Source: a virus
Reading direction: 5' to 3' (one strand)
IMG/VR virus record: IMGVR_UViG_3300031669_000083
Coordinates: 1 to 40,793 of that record
Length of the DNA: 40,793 nucleotides
Both the position numbers and the translations under genes were made by a program. A model generated the notes under the pieces. It had not been told where the DNA came from, ran no database searches, and saw only the letters and a program-made list of their open reading frames with translations. Each line of letters opens with the position of its first letter. The stretch's first letter is position 1. Below are positions 32,978 to 40,654 of this stretch, piece after piece.

Positions 32978-33664
32978 TTATCCTGCTGCTGAGTAATAAG
33001 GCAAATAAACTGTAGAAGTACCTAATTTACATTTAAATGTACCTGTTACAGTTCCCATTCCTGTTCCTTCTTCAACCATTTTTCCAGTTCCAGCTGTGAA
33101 TCCTTGTATTGAAAACAAGAAAGCATCTGTGTCAACATCAACAGCTCCTGTTGTATCTCCACCATTAACTAATCTCAATACTGAAAGTTCTGTCATCCCT
33201 GCAGGATCTGAAGCAGTTCCTTCTGAAAAAATTTCAAACATTCCAGCAGCGTAAGTTCCTGTAGGAGCCCAACTTGCAATATTAGGAATCATAAGTGTTC
33301 CTCTTAATCCAACACCAAGCCCTGAACATTCAGAACCTCCTGCTGCAGCTTCGAATTCAATTCCAAAATGTGCACCATGAGCAGTTCCTAAATTTGTATT
33401 CACGACGGTAGAAGCCCTCATACATTCTCCACCACCAGCTCCTTCCATAAGATATCTATAATAACAAAGTCGATTATCTCCTGTAGCCGCACTTGTAGAA
33501 CATCTCATTTCTATGAACTTTTTATCTGCAGTACTTGTTGTCGCTGGATCTGCATCGGTTCCAATCCCATACAAAACAGCATTTGCAGGATCAGCTCCAT
33601 TTGCATTTTTCCACTTAACAACACCATTCTTAATTTCACCTGTTACCGGTCCAAACATAACCAT
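32978..33664 (-). CDS. Virion-type beta protein (228 aa)
   Basis: Gly/Ala/Thr-rich and all-beta, with FIEMRCSTSAATGDNRLCYY, GAHFGIEFEAAAGG and DTDAFLFSIQGF. This resembles a widespread phage structural-protein family found with capsid genes (recollection). It has one of the strongest ribosome sites here (GGAGG at 33673-33677, 8 nt before the ATG) behind an AT-rich leader, the same block as for capsid and tube. It is the only likely virion gene on the minus strand. Confidence 0.65.
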   Translation of the reverse strand: MVMFGPVTGEIKNGVVKWKNANGADPANAVLYGIGTDADPATTSTADKKFIEMRCSTSAATGDNRLCYYRYLMEGAGGGECMRASTVVNTNLGTAHGAHFGIEFEAAAGGSECSGLGVGLRGTLMIPNIASWAPTGTYAAGMFEIFSEGTASDPAGMTELSVLRLVNGGDTTGAVDVDTDAFLFSIQGFTAGTGKMVEEGTGMGTVTGTFKCKLGTSTVYLPYYSAAG

Positions 33665-33731
33665 TTTTTTAACCTCCTATATGATTTAATTAATTCATAA
33701 AAGAAAAATAATTATTTAAATGTTTATTCTA

Positions 33732-34160
33732 TCAGTCTTCTTTTAATTTTATCAATCCAGAATCAAATTTTTTATGACAATCTCTACAGAGCCATCTATA
33801 GTCTTTAATATTCCTTGTATAATTATGATTTTTAATATTGGCTAAAACAACATACTTCTTTTTTTTACAATGGAAACATTTTTCTGGTCTTTTATATTTT
33901 CTCTTTAGATATTGATGAATCGCATTTGGATTTTTTGATAAATTATTCTTCTTTTTTATTCCCTTCCAATTAGGATTATTAGGGCCAGTATTATTACGAT
34001 TATTTCCTTTATCCCTTAATTTCGATTTCAATCTAAGCTTTTTTGCTTTTTGGATTATTGCTCGAATACTTCTTCCTGTTTCTATTGAAAGATCTCTTGC
34101 AGAAACACCTTCATAGTTTAGAACTAAAGCTTCAATTTCAAGTTTTGTCCATTTCTTCAT
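33732..34160 (-). CDS. HTH-HNH endonuclease-like protein (142 aa)
   Basis: An N-terminal helix-turn-helix-like part (WTKLEIEALVLNYEGVSARD), a basic linker (NNPNWKG), and a C-terminal zinc/HNH-like part with CFHCKKKK and DYRWLCRDCHKKFD. The histidine arrangement is less complete than in the 20838 gene, so activity is uncertain. It probably moves as a homing-type element beside the virion gene. Confidence 0.65.
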   Translation of the reverse strand: MKKWTKLEIEALVLNYEGVSARDLSIETGRSIRAIIQKAKKLRLKSKLRDKGNNRNNTGPNNPNWKGIKKKNNLSKNPNAIHQYLKRKYKRPEKCFHCKKKKYVVLANIKNHNYTRNIKDYRWLCRDCHKKFDSGLIKLKED

Positions 34161-34211
34161 TTTATTATCTACAAAATTTAAAAAAAAATAAGTAAAAAAA
34201 GTTTATAAAGA

Positions 34212-34301
34212 TTAGTCTAAATCTTCATCATCTGAATCTTCATCAGCAGAATCCTTTTCTGATTCTTCATCATCTTCTGTTTCTGTTTCTTCATCAACCA
34301 T
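34212..34301 (-). CDS. Very acidic 29-aa peptide
   Basis: A frame of 29 residues, 19 of them Asp or Glu, and no Lys except one. A strong GGAGG lies 8 nt before the ATG, which argues for real translation. Acidic peptides of viruses can mimic DNA and block DNA-binding proteins, but nothing here proves that. Confidence 0.5.
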   Translation of the reverse strand: MVDEETETEDDEESEKDSADEDSDDEDLD

Positions 34302-34369
34302 CTTTTGTTCCCTCCGATTTAATTTTTTTCTAAGCACCTTAAAACAAAAAATAAAAAAAATAAATAAAT

Positions 34370-34627
34370 TTACTCCTCTAATTGAGAAACATTGAATTCA
34401 TATAAGTTTGTACCCTTTTCATCTCGGTTTTTTAAAACCAAAAGATTTTTCAGCTTCAATCTCTGGATTACATGATGTAAAGTTGTTTTGTGAGCTTTCA
34501 ATACTTCAGCCAATTCTGCTGTTGTATAAGGCTTCTCTAAAAAAGGTACTAACACTTCAATCTCTTTTTGAGTAAGGTTATGCTTGTTAGCAAAATTCAT
34601 CCCAGGGATTAAAACTTCTGAATTCAT
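34370..34627 (-). CDS. Winged-helix regulator (85 aa)
   Basis: A winged helix-turn-helix of the ArsR/MarR type: LTQKEIEVLVPFLEKP, TTAELAEVLKAHKTTLHHVIQRL (recognition helix), then the wing NLLVLKNRDEKGTNLYEF. Likely a viral transcription regulator. Its ATG overlaps the stop of the upstream ssDNA-binding gene by 4 nt, so it is co-expressed with the replication genes. Confidence 0.75.
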   Translation of the reverse strand: MNSEVLIPGMNFANKHNLTQKEIEVLVPFLEKPYTTAELAEVLKAHKTTLHHVIQRLKLKNLLVLKNRDEKGTNLYEFNVSQLEE

Positions 34628-35391
34628 TTTTTCCTTAACTCCTCAATTTTTGTCTCAAGCTGTTCAACTGCTTGCTTCAATCCATCATCTGTTAAAAATC
34701 TTTCTTTGTTAAGTTTTTTCAACTCTTCAATTTTGGTTTTTATTTTTGCTACTTCTTCCGGATCTGCTACAGTCTCTTTTTTCTCTTCTTTTTTTACAGC
34801 TTCGTGCTTTACTTGTTTCTCAACTTTCTTTGGTTTCTCAGTTGGTTTAACATCTTCGATGTCTTTCACTTCAGGCCCTTTATAAGGATTAATATCCTTA
34901 ATTGTTGATGCGGTATAAGCCTCATCACCTTCGCCTTGAGTGTAATCATCAAGATTTAACTCAACCCATTTCCCAATGAAATCATCGGGATCTACACCTT
35001 CTGTTGAGAAAGTCCATCCTAGTGCTTTTAGGATTTTTGTAATAGCACTGTTTGGAGTTATTGCAGTTTGATATTCTCCTTCAACCCATTTCTTATCCTT
35101 GCCTATTTGCTTGTACATGTGATAAACAAATTTTGATACTATCACAGGGCTCAACTCTTCGTCATTTTCATTTGCTTGATACTTCATTGGTGCAATTGGT
35201 GCATCAGTTTCAGGATCTGCTTTATAGACGGCAAATTCAAGAATAAGCTGTTGGCCAAACTTTCCGATTTTTGCATTTCCATCTCTATCTGCAAAAAGTT
35301 CAACCTTTAGAAGTTTTCCAGGATAATAGCCCTTTTTGATATGGGGCTTGTTCCCAAATGAAGAAGTCTTATCACTTGTTGGTAATTTCAT
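34624..35391 (-). CDS. Probable ssDNA-binding protein (255 aa)
   Basis: The N-terminal ~170 residues look like an OB-type fold (KGYYPGKLLKVELFADRDG; QLILEFAVYK; DDFIGKWVELNLDDYTQGE). They are followed by a Lys/Glu linker and a C-terminal coiled coil (VAKIKTKIEELKKLNKER). Position between primase and regulator supports an SSB role. An AAGGAG precedes the ATG. Promoter candidate at 35454-35465. Confidence 0.6.
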   Translation of the reverse strand: MKLPTSDKTSSFGNKPHIKKGYYPGKLLKVELFADRDGNAKIGKFGQQLILEFAVYKADPETDAPIAPMKYQANENDEELSPVIVSKFVYHMYKQIGKDKKWVEGEYQTAITPNSAITKILKALGWTFSTEGVDPDDFIGKWVELNLDDYTQGEGDEAYTASTIKDINPYKGPEVKDIEDVKPTEKPKKVEKQVKHEAVKKEEKKETVADPEEVAKIKTKIEELKKLNKERFLTDDGLKQAVEQLETKIEELRKK

Positions 35392-35453
35392 CTTGTTTTC
35401 TCCTTAAGCTATCTTGTCTCTACGGACTCTTAAGCTTTAAATTTAGTTATAAA

Positions 35454-35465
35454 AGTATATACTCA
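35454..35465 (-). promoter_or_regulatory. TATA-palindrome motif copy 5
   Basis: AGTATATACTCA directly after the primase stop. Read leftward, its TATA would start transcription about 40 nt before the ssDNA-binding gene, giving that gene and the regulator their own promoter. Confidence 0.45.
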
Positions 35466-35466
35466 C

Positions 35467-36633
35467 TTATTTATAAACCTTACCCTTGCACTTTTTTGAG
35501 ACATCTATACCCACTTCTTTTAAGAATCGGTGAATGTAATCACAGGATAGGGAATAATTTTTGAGCTTAAATCTATATCCAATTTCTTGCTCTTTTAAGG
35601 GAAAATCCATCTTTGCATTCCAGTCATTTATCACAATCCTCGCTTGAGCGTCTCCTAAAACACGCCTGAGCTCATTCAGGAGAATAAACATGCCTCTTTG
35701 GGGTCCATCTCCCGCTTTTTTAAAATCGTCGCTTAGAATGGCTTTTACGCATTCTCTCAGTTTTTCGGAAGAATTTATGCCCCCCCAATCACTAAGAGCA
35801 CGATTTCTCTTTTTCACTATCTCACTTTTTTTCTTTACCCTTATATCTTCAATAAATTCTTCAATAAGTTCTCTGATTCCTGGAGGAGATGATAACCTAA
35901 TTTTACCTAATTTAGGATAAATTCTATTTTTTTCATTACAAATATAAGGTACAAAACTCATATCTCTGTAAGTGTACCCAAGAAATGTTTTATATCCTTT
36001 TTTATTTTTACTGAGCTCACACCTGATTAAATGTGTGGCCCGAATTAAATCAGTGTCAAATTTTTTTGCATTTGTATCCCAACAAGTGATCATCTTTGTT
36101 CTCAACCACCCAATAAATTCTCTTTTGAATCTTAATTTACTATTTTTAAACATCAATCGCAATTGGTCTTGAATCATTGGATCTAATTTCTTCAGACAAC
36201 TCCAATCAAAGAAAACATGAATGTGAATGCTCTTGTTTCCGGAATAATAATACAAAGGTTGAAATCCTTTTTCCTCAATAATCTTTCCAATTAATTTAGC
36301 AGCGTCATAATTTTCTTCATAAGTTGGATAATCAGATTCAATAATTATTTCATTGTTTAAAACACTTCTATGTACATCAATTGCAGCAGTTAATCCTCCT
36401 GTTGGAGATCCAAAACCTTGTGTTCTAATTTCCCATAATAATCCAGGAAACTCAACCCATTTTGTCCATTTTTCAGAAATAGGATCTCTTAAAGCAATTT
36501 TTAAAGAATTTTTATAATCTAAATCATATAAATAATAATATCTATCGACGGCAATTGACATATCCTTATAATAATTTCCAAGAATATAATCCCACTCTTC
36601 AAAATCTTTTTCATAACTTGCAATGAATGCCAT
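35467..36633 (-). CDS. Archaeo-eukaryotic primase (388 aa)
   Basis: A PriS-type AEP domain. Motif I acidic pair E99/D101 (IIIESDYP), motif II SGNKSIHIH at 131-139, motif III acidic residues near 194-196 (FDTDLIR) with R205. The C-terminal ~120 residues are a helical PriCT-like domain. It synthesises primers for viral replication with the MCM-type helicase. I start at the ATG at 36633, because GGAGG lies 7 nt upstream; an earlier ATG at 36648 would place that site inside the gene. Confidence 0.85.
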   Translation of the reverse strand: MAFIASYEKDFEEWDYILGNYYKDMSIAVDRYYYLYDLDYKNSLKIALRDPISEKWTKWVEFPGLLWEIRTQGFGSPTGGLTAAIDVHRSVLNNEIIIESDYPTYEENYDAAKLIGKIIEEKGFQPLYYYSGNKSIHIHVFFDWSCLKKLDPMIQDQLRLMFKNSKLRFKREFIGWLRTKMITCWDTNAKKFDTDLIRATHLIRCELSKNKKGYKTFLGYTYRDMSFVPYICNEKNRIYPKLGKIRLSSPPGIRELIEEFIEDIRVKKKSEIVKKRNRALSDWGGINSSEKLRECVKAILSDDFKKAGDGPQRGMFILLNELRRVLGDAQARIVINDWNAKMDFPLKEQEIGYRFKLKNYSLSCDYIHRFLKEVGIDVSKKCKGKVYK

Positions 36634-36635
36634 GT

Positions 36636-37058
36636 TTATTCCTCCCATGATTCATTAAAGAGATCTTTTATCCTTATTGCTGTAACTTCACTTCTCTTAC
36701 GAATTATTGAATTTATTTGTTCCCAAGATTTTACTCTCCATATTTTCTGTTTTCCAATTACAATAACAAAAATATATTTTGGGATTTTGTTTTCTTGTTC
36801 TGCTTTCTTTTTTAATCCATTGTGATTTACTAATTTAATAAAAAATCTTCCCATTTGAGTTGTTTTAATGTTCTTATGTGGTTTTGAAACATAAGGTCGC
36901 TTATTATTTCTATTAGTACATTCAATAAATAATCTACAACTTTTTACTTCATAAAGAGATTTGGTTGTTTGGAAATCAACACAATAAGCTGAATGATTTT
37001 TTCCTTTAAACCAATTCCTCATTGCCTCTTCAATTTTGTAGCCGTGATTGTTCTCCAT
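36636..37058 (-). CDS. PD-(D/E)xK-type nuclease (140 aa)
   Basis: D28 followed by E37-V-K39 (CVDFQTTKSLYEVKSC) is the metal-binding core of PD-(D/E)xK nucleases; the rest is alpha/beta and basic. Such small enzymes act as Holliday-junction resolvases or recombination nucleases. It is embedded between helicase (29 nt overlap) and primase, so a replication/recombination role is likely. Confidence 0.65.
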   Translation of the reverse strand: MENNHGYKIEEAMRNWFKGKNHSAYCVDFQTTKSLYEVKSCRLFIECTNRNNKRPYVSKPHKNIKTTQMGRFFIKLVNHNGLKKKAEQENKIPKYIFVIVIGKQKIWRVKSWEQINSIIRKRSEVTAIRIKDLFNESWEE

Positions 37059-39126
37059 CTTTTAACTCCGAAATATAATGTGGTCTTGCTAATCCATCAG
37101 ATTCGACGAAAACACCCATATCTATTAAAATATTCCATGCTTCAAAATATTCATTTAAAGACATGGCTTTTGTTGCAATTTCTTTTGCTTCATCTCTTGA
37201 TATAGATTTCTTTTGTTCACAAACTTTCCAATAAATATATTGGCAATTTTCAGGTAAATAAAAAATTCTTTCCTTAATATCAATTTTTTTTAAGTGAGTA
37301 ATATCTATCCAACTTTTTATTATATTTAACCAAACTTCTTTTAGTATTTTATAATCTTCTTCTTTTGCCATGAAAGACATATCCTTCTCTAAAAAACATC
37401 TTGTTTTTACAATTCCATCCATAAGACATTCAATATGATGCATATGTCGAGCATCATAATGCTTATTTAAATTTTCAGTTAATACATCTGGAACAGATTT
37501 ATGAATCTCTTCAACTTTATTTAAATCATACTCAGCAGAAAAAGTTTGTAGATAATCTAAAATACTAATCCAATCATTTACTAAAATTTTAAATTTGTAT
37601 CTTTCTAAATCATAATCTCTGCTTTTCCTAACCATCTGCACATGATAATCTGTTTGAAAATAAATAAGCCATCTTGAAAGAAAACTTTCATCAAAAGCAT
37701 TAATTAAATTTTCTACATTTTTTATATCTCTAATTGGATTTGTTGTTGCTATAATTCTTGAAGTCATATTTACATTAACTCTTGAAACCCCTGAACCAGC
37801 TTCTCTTTTTTGATGTTCTAATAAATCATTCATAATCGCAACACCCTCTTCTCTTTGACTTCCTTCTTTTGTTGTCCTGGTATTTATCAAGCATCTCAAA
37901 AATTCATCACAGAAAGAAAATCTATTTGATTCTGCTAAATATCCTAATCTTGCAGGATTATATTTGAATGAAGGAACTAAATGTTTCAGCGTCGAACTTG
38001 AGCCTGAAAATATATTTCTTGTTTCTTTGCTTTTTGCATGTAATGAATTTAATAATAAAGATTTTCCTGAATTCTTTTCCCCAATAATCAATAAATGCAA
38101 AGGATAATTATTAAAAATTCCTTTATTTTCATGCGTAAGCCAAGCCCATATTAACCATTTATACCACCGGGGTTGTAATAATTTCCATGTCTTATTATTT
38201 TTAGTAGTTGTAAAAGGATAATCAAAAAAGACTTCTTTATCAATTTTTAAATATTCTAATCTTGATTTAAATTCATCATGGTTTTTGAATTTAATAATCC
38301 TATTTTGAATTCTTTGAGCAAAGAAGAAAGGAAGTTTAGTTGGAAGTCGAGCAGAATCAGTAAGCATTTTATAATCATCACATTGTGTTTGAACACCAGT
38401 GATCACATAATCTCCAATTTCACATTGGGTTGAAGTTATTAGGATAAGTTCATTATTATCTTCAGTAATAAATCTATAAACATAAAAAGGAAGATTAATT
38501 TCTTTGATAACATTCATTTCATTTCTTGTAAATTTCTGTCCAAAAAGTTTTATTCCTTTAAATTTTGGTTCTCCAGTTTCTTTATCTGATTTCTTGCTCT
38601 CAATAACTGTTGCAATTGGAATTTCTTGAATATGCTCATAAACTTCAGCAACTACTTTTCCATAAACTGTTTGCTCTCTACTGATATAAAATTTAATCAG
38701 GCCTGTTTTTTGATAAACTCCATTTGTAAGTTTTGATAATTGAGAATAATTATATTTTTGAGGGATTACTACAATTCCTTCAGTTCCTTTTCCTAATCTT
38801 GAATATGCTAAAATTACTTTCTCTTCTATAGAATCATCTTTTTCTTCATACAAACTAATCATCTTTGTTTGTTCATGTATCTCAATTTCTTCATCAATAA
38901 ATTTAAGATCTTCTGGAGAAACATTTTGTTTTGAAAGAAATAATTTAAGATCTCTTAACTGATTTAGAAATTCAATTTTTCTTTCTTTTGCATTTGGTTC
39001 AGGTAATTCAGCACATTTTAAAGCAATGTCTGATTCAATTTTTGCCCAAAAAGATAAACCCCCAAATCTTGTTTGAAGCATTTCCATAATTTCAGATCTG
39101 ATAGAATTAGATTTAATCTCTGCCAT
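37030..39126 (-). CDS. MCM-like replicative helicase (698 aa)
   Basis: AAA+ ATPase in the C-terminal half. Walker A GEKNSGKS at ~349-356, Walker B FSFCDEFLR at ~403, sensor 1 RIIATTNP at ~456-463 and an arginine-finger-like SFLSRW near 480 all follow the MCM order. The N-terminal ~300 residues are long, with a possible OB region (ILITSTQCEIGDYVITG). The C-terminus is a winged-helix-like tail. It unwinds viral DNA. Divergence from cellular MCM indicates a viral branch. Confidence 0.82.
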   Translation of the reverse strand: MAEIKSNSIRSEIMEMLQTRFGGLSFWAKIESDIALKCAELPEPNAKERKIEFLNQLRDLKLFLSKQNVSPEDLKFIDEEIEIHEQTKMISLYEEKDDSIEEKVILAYSRLGKGTEGIVVIPQKYNYSQLSKLTNGVYQKTGLIKFYISREQTVYGKVVAEVYEHIQEIPIATVIESKKSDKETGEPKFKGIKLFGQKFTRNEMNVIKEINLPFYVYRFITEDNNELILITSTQCEIGDYVITGVQTQCDDYKMLTDSARLPTKLPFFFAQRIQNRIIKFKNHDEFKSRLEYLKIDKEVFFDYPFTTTKNNKTWKLLQPRWYKWLIWAWLTHENKGIFNNYPLHLLIIGEKNSGKSLLLNSLHAKSKETRNIFSGSSSTLKHLVPSFKYNPARLGYLAESNRFSFCDEFLRCLINTRTTKEGSQREEGVAIMNDLLEHQKREAGSGVSRVNVNMTSRIIATTNPIRDIKNVENLINAFDESFLSRWLIYFQTDYHVQMVRKSRDYDLERYKFKILVNDWISILDYLQTFSAEYDLNKVEEIHKSVPDVLTENLNKHYDARHMHHIECLMDGIVKTRCFLEKDMSFMAKEEDYKILKEVWLNIIKSWIDITHLKKIDIKERIFYLPENCQYIYWKVCEQKKSISRDEAKEIATKAMSLNEYFEAWNILIDMGVFVESDGLARPHYISELKDGEQSRLQN

Positions 39127-39322
39127 AATTATCCCCCCTCATTGGTTCAACATAAGAAATTCCATCATAATCAAAAGGAATTTCTGCTCCAAATTTATCC
39201 AGAAATATTAAAGTGTGTTCTCCAAGCTCTTTTATAACACCTGTGTAGAACTTTCCATTCTTGAGGTTAAGTTTCACCTTCACCTTTTTTTTATAAAATT
39301 CCTCTAAATATTTTTTTTCCAC
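39113..39322 (-). CDS. LSm-like RNA-binding protein (69 aa)
   Basis: An Sm-fold pattern: helix, then VKVKLNLKNGKFYTGVIKELGEHTLIFLD and a closing strand ISYVEP. Archaeal LSm/Hfq-like proteins form rings that bind U-rich RNA. The start is GTG with a GAGAGGA site 3-9 nt upstream. It overlaps the helicase gene by 14 nt. Confidence 0.65.
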   Translation of the reverse strand: MEKKYLEEFYKKKVKVKLNLKNGKFYTGVIKELGEHTLIFLDKFGAEIPFDYDGISYVEPMRGDNYGRD

Positions 39323-39374
39323 TCTATCCTCTCGTCTTTCCTAAGAAAGCAAATAAACAAATTCAATTACTTAT

Positions 39375-39704
39375 TTAAATCTTTTTGTCTACTTTGTCAT
39401 TACTTTTAAGTTGAGCAATCATTTCTCTTGCCCCCATTACCTGCTCAGCAATCTCAACTTCTTGTAAGGGCCCAATTAATTCAAATTCAATTATCTCTGG
39501 GGTTCCTTTAGGCTCTTTTTTTGTTGGTTTAATTGCAGGAATTTTATTGATTTTTGCCTTAAAGTGGCCACCCATCACAATATAAAAATGATATTTACAA
39601 AAACCTAAATCTATTGAGGAATCTTTTTCATTAATTAATTCAAAATTCTGTTTATTTTCCTGTTCTTTGTTACATCCAGGATAATGGCAATTAATTTTTT
39701 CCAT
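39375..39704 (-). CDS. Zinc-binding-like small protein (about 109 aa)
   Basis: The N-terminal CHYPGC plus a later CKYHFY...GGH give a Cys2-Cys/His2 arrangement suited to zinc. The rest is Lys/Pro-rich with a helical C-terminus. Two adjacent ATGs (39707, 39704) follow GAGAGG; the second is chosen for spacing. It overlaps the TRAM gene. Confidence 0.5.
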   Translation of the reverse strand: MEKINCHYPGCNKEQENKQNFELINEKDSSIDLGFCKYHFYIVMGGHFKAKINKIPAIKPTKKEPKGTPEIIEFELIGPLQEVEIAEQVMGAREMIAQLKSNDKVDKKI

Positions 39705-39915
39705 CATTCCTCTCTGCAAAAGCAAATCTTGGCATCACTTTTGTAATTTTAATTTCAATCATTGCACTTAATTGAACAGCTCTTTTTTCTAAATCTTTAA
39801 GAAAAATAACATATCCTTTATGAATCATTACAGGATCTCTATCTTTTCCAATTCTTACAACTCCAAGTTTAAGAACATCTCCAACTTTTACAGGGGGTTT
39901 TATTTCATTTTTCAT
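39691..39915 (-). CDS. TRAM-domain protein (74 aa)
   Basis: A complete stand-alone TRAM domain: VKVGDVLKLGVVRIGKDRDP, GYVIFLKDLE, and the closing IEIKITKVMPRFAFAE. In archaea such small TRAM proteins are RNA chaperones that bind tRNA or mRNA. A viral copy beside an LSm-like gene suggests RNA-level control. Overlaps neighbours on both sides. Confidence 0.8.
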   Translation of the reverse strand: MKNEIKPPVKVGDVLKLGVVRIGKDRDPVMIHKGYVIFLKDLEKRAVQLSAMIEIKITKVMPRFAFAERNDGKN

Positions 39916-40094
39916 TTTTTTTCCCTAAATTTTTTATTTGCTTTTCTTTGAGATTCTAAATGTTTTTCACAATAAGTATGTCCTTTTTTTGCTTTTTGAG
40001 AACAACTAACACATAATCCATTTGCTTTATGTTTATGCTGATTTCTCTTTTTTATTTCATTCCTGCTGAATAATCCACTATGTCTTGCTTTCAT
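39912..40094 (-). CDS. Small zinc-finger protein (60 aa)
   Basis: CVSC at 28-31 and C-E-K-H at 42-45 (CVSCSQKAKKGHTYCEKH) form a Cys3His zinc finger in a very basic protein, probably nucleic-acid binding. ATGA overlaps with both neighbouring genes. Confidence 0.6.
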   Translation of the reverse strand: MKARHSGLFSRNEIKKRNQHKHKANGLCVSCSQKAKKGHTYCEKHLESQRKANKKFREKK

Positions 40095-40654
40095 TTTTCC
40101 ACCTCAATCTTTCCATCTAAACATTTAATAATATATTTTTCTCGTTTTGCTTTCCAAGATTTGCATTTAAAAGAATTATAAGCAATAGCAACAGCATAAA
40201 AACTCAAATCCAAACAATTCAAATCCCTACAATTCAAATCCCAACAAATCAAATTATTACAATTCAAATCCAAACAAATCAAATTATTACAATTCAAATC
40301 CAAACAATTCAAATCCCTACAATTCAAATCCCAACAATCCAAATCCCTACAATTCAAATCCAAACAAATCAAATTATTACAATTCAAATCCCTACAATTC
40401 AAATCCCAACAATCCAAATCCCTACAATTCAAATCCAAACAAATCAAATTATTACAATTCAAATCCAAACAATTCAAATCCCAACAATCCAAATCCCTAC
40501 AATTCAAATCCTTACAATTCAAATCCAAACAATTCAAATCCCAACAATTCAAATCCCAACGTCCACCCTCACAAATAATATTTCCTTCAACTTTCAAATC
40601 TTCATTAAAAATTGTATTCTCTTTCAATATTAAATTCCCTTTAATTATTTTCAT
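40091..40654 (-). CDS. Cysteine-ladder pentapeptide-repeat protein (187 aa)
   Basis: Residues 1-32 resemble a short beta-helix cap (GNLILKENTIFNEDLKVEGN). Residues 33-152 are 24 consecutive pentapeptides of form (W/L/R/K/N)(D/N)L(N/D/I)C, giving 23 cysteines exactly five apart. The usual pentapeptide rule needs a small residue two before Leu, but here that place is Trp, Leu, Arg, Lys or Asn, so the canonical quadrilateral helix may not form. The DNA repeats every 15 nt (40199-40558). Its ATG and stop overlap neighbouring genes, so it is expressed within the operon. Function unknown. Confidence 0.75.
   Translation of the reverse strand: MKIIKGNLILKENTIFNEDLKVEGNIICEGGRWDLNCWDLNCLDLNCKDLNCRDLDCWDLNCLDLNCNNLICLDLNCRDLDCWDLNCRDLNCNNLICLDLNCRDLDCWDLNCRDLNCLDLNCNNLICLDLNCNNLICWDLNCRDLNCLDLSFYAVAIAYNSFKCKSWKAKREKYIIKCLDGKIEVEK
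40199..40558 (-). repeat. 15-nt tandem repeat inside the pentapeptide gene
   Basis: Twenty-four direct units of about AATTCAAATCC plus four variable bases. A longer 30-nt block with CAAATTATTAC recurs at ~40250, 40280, 40370 and 40445, showing recent expansion by slippage or recombination. Confidence 0.85.

Noticed and set aside
40199-40558. Regular short repeats that look CRISPR-like
   Set aside because: The 15-nt units are contiguous, without unique spacers, and keep an open reading frame encoding pentapeptides.
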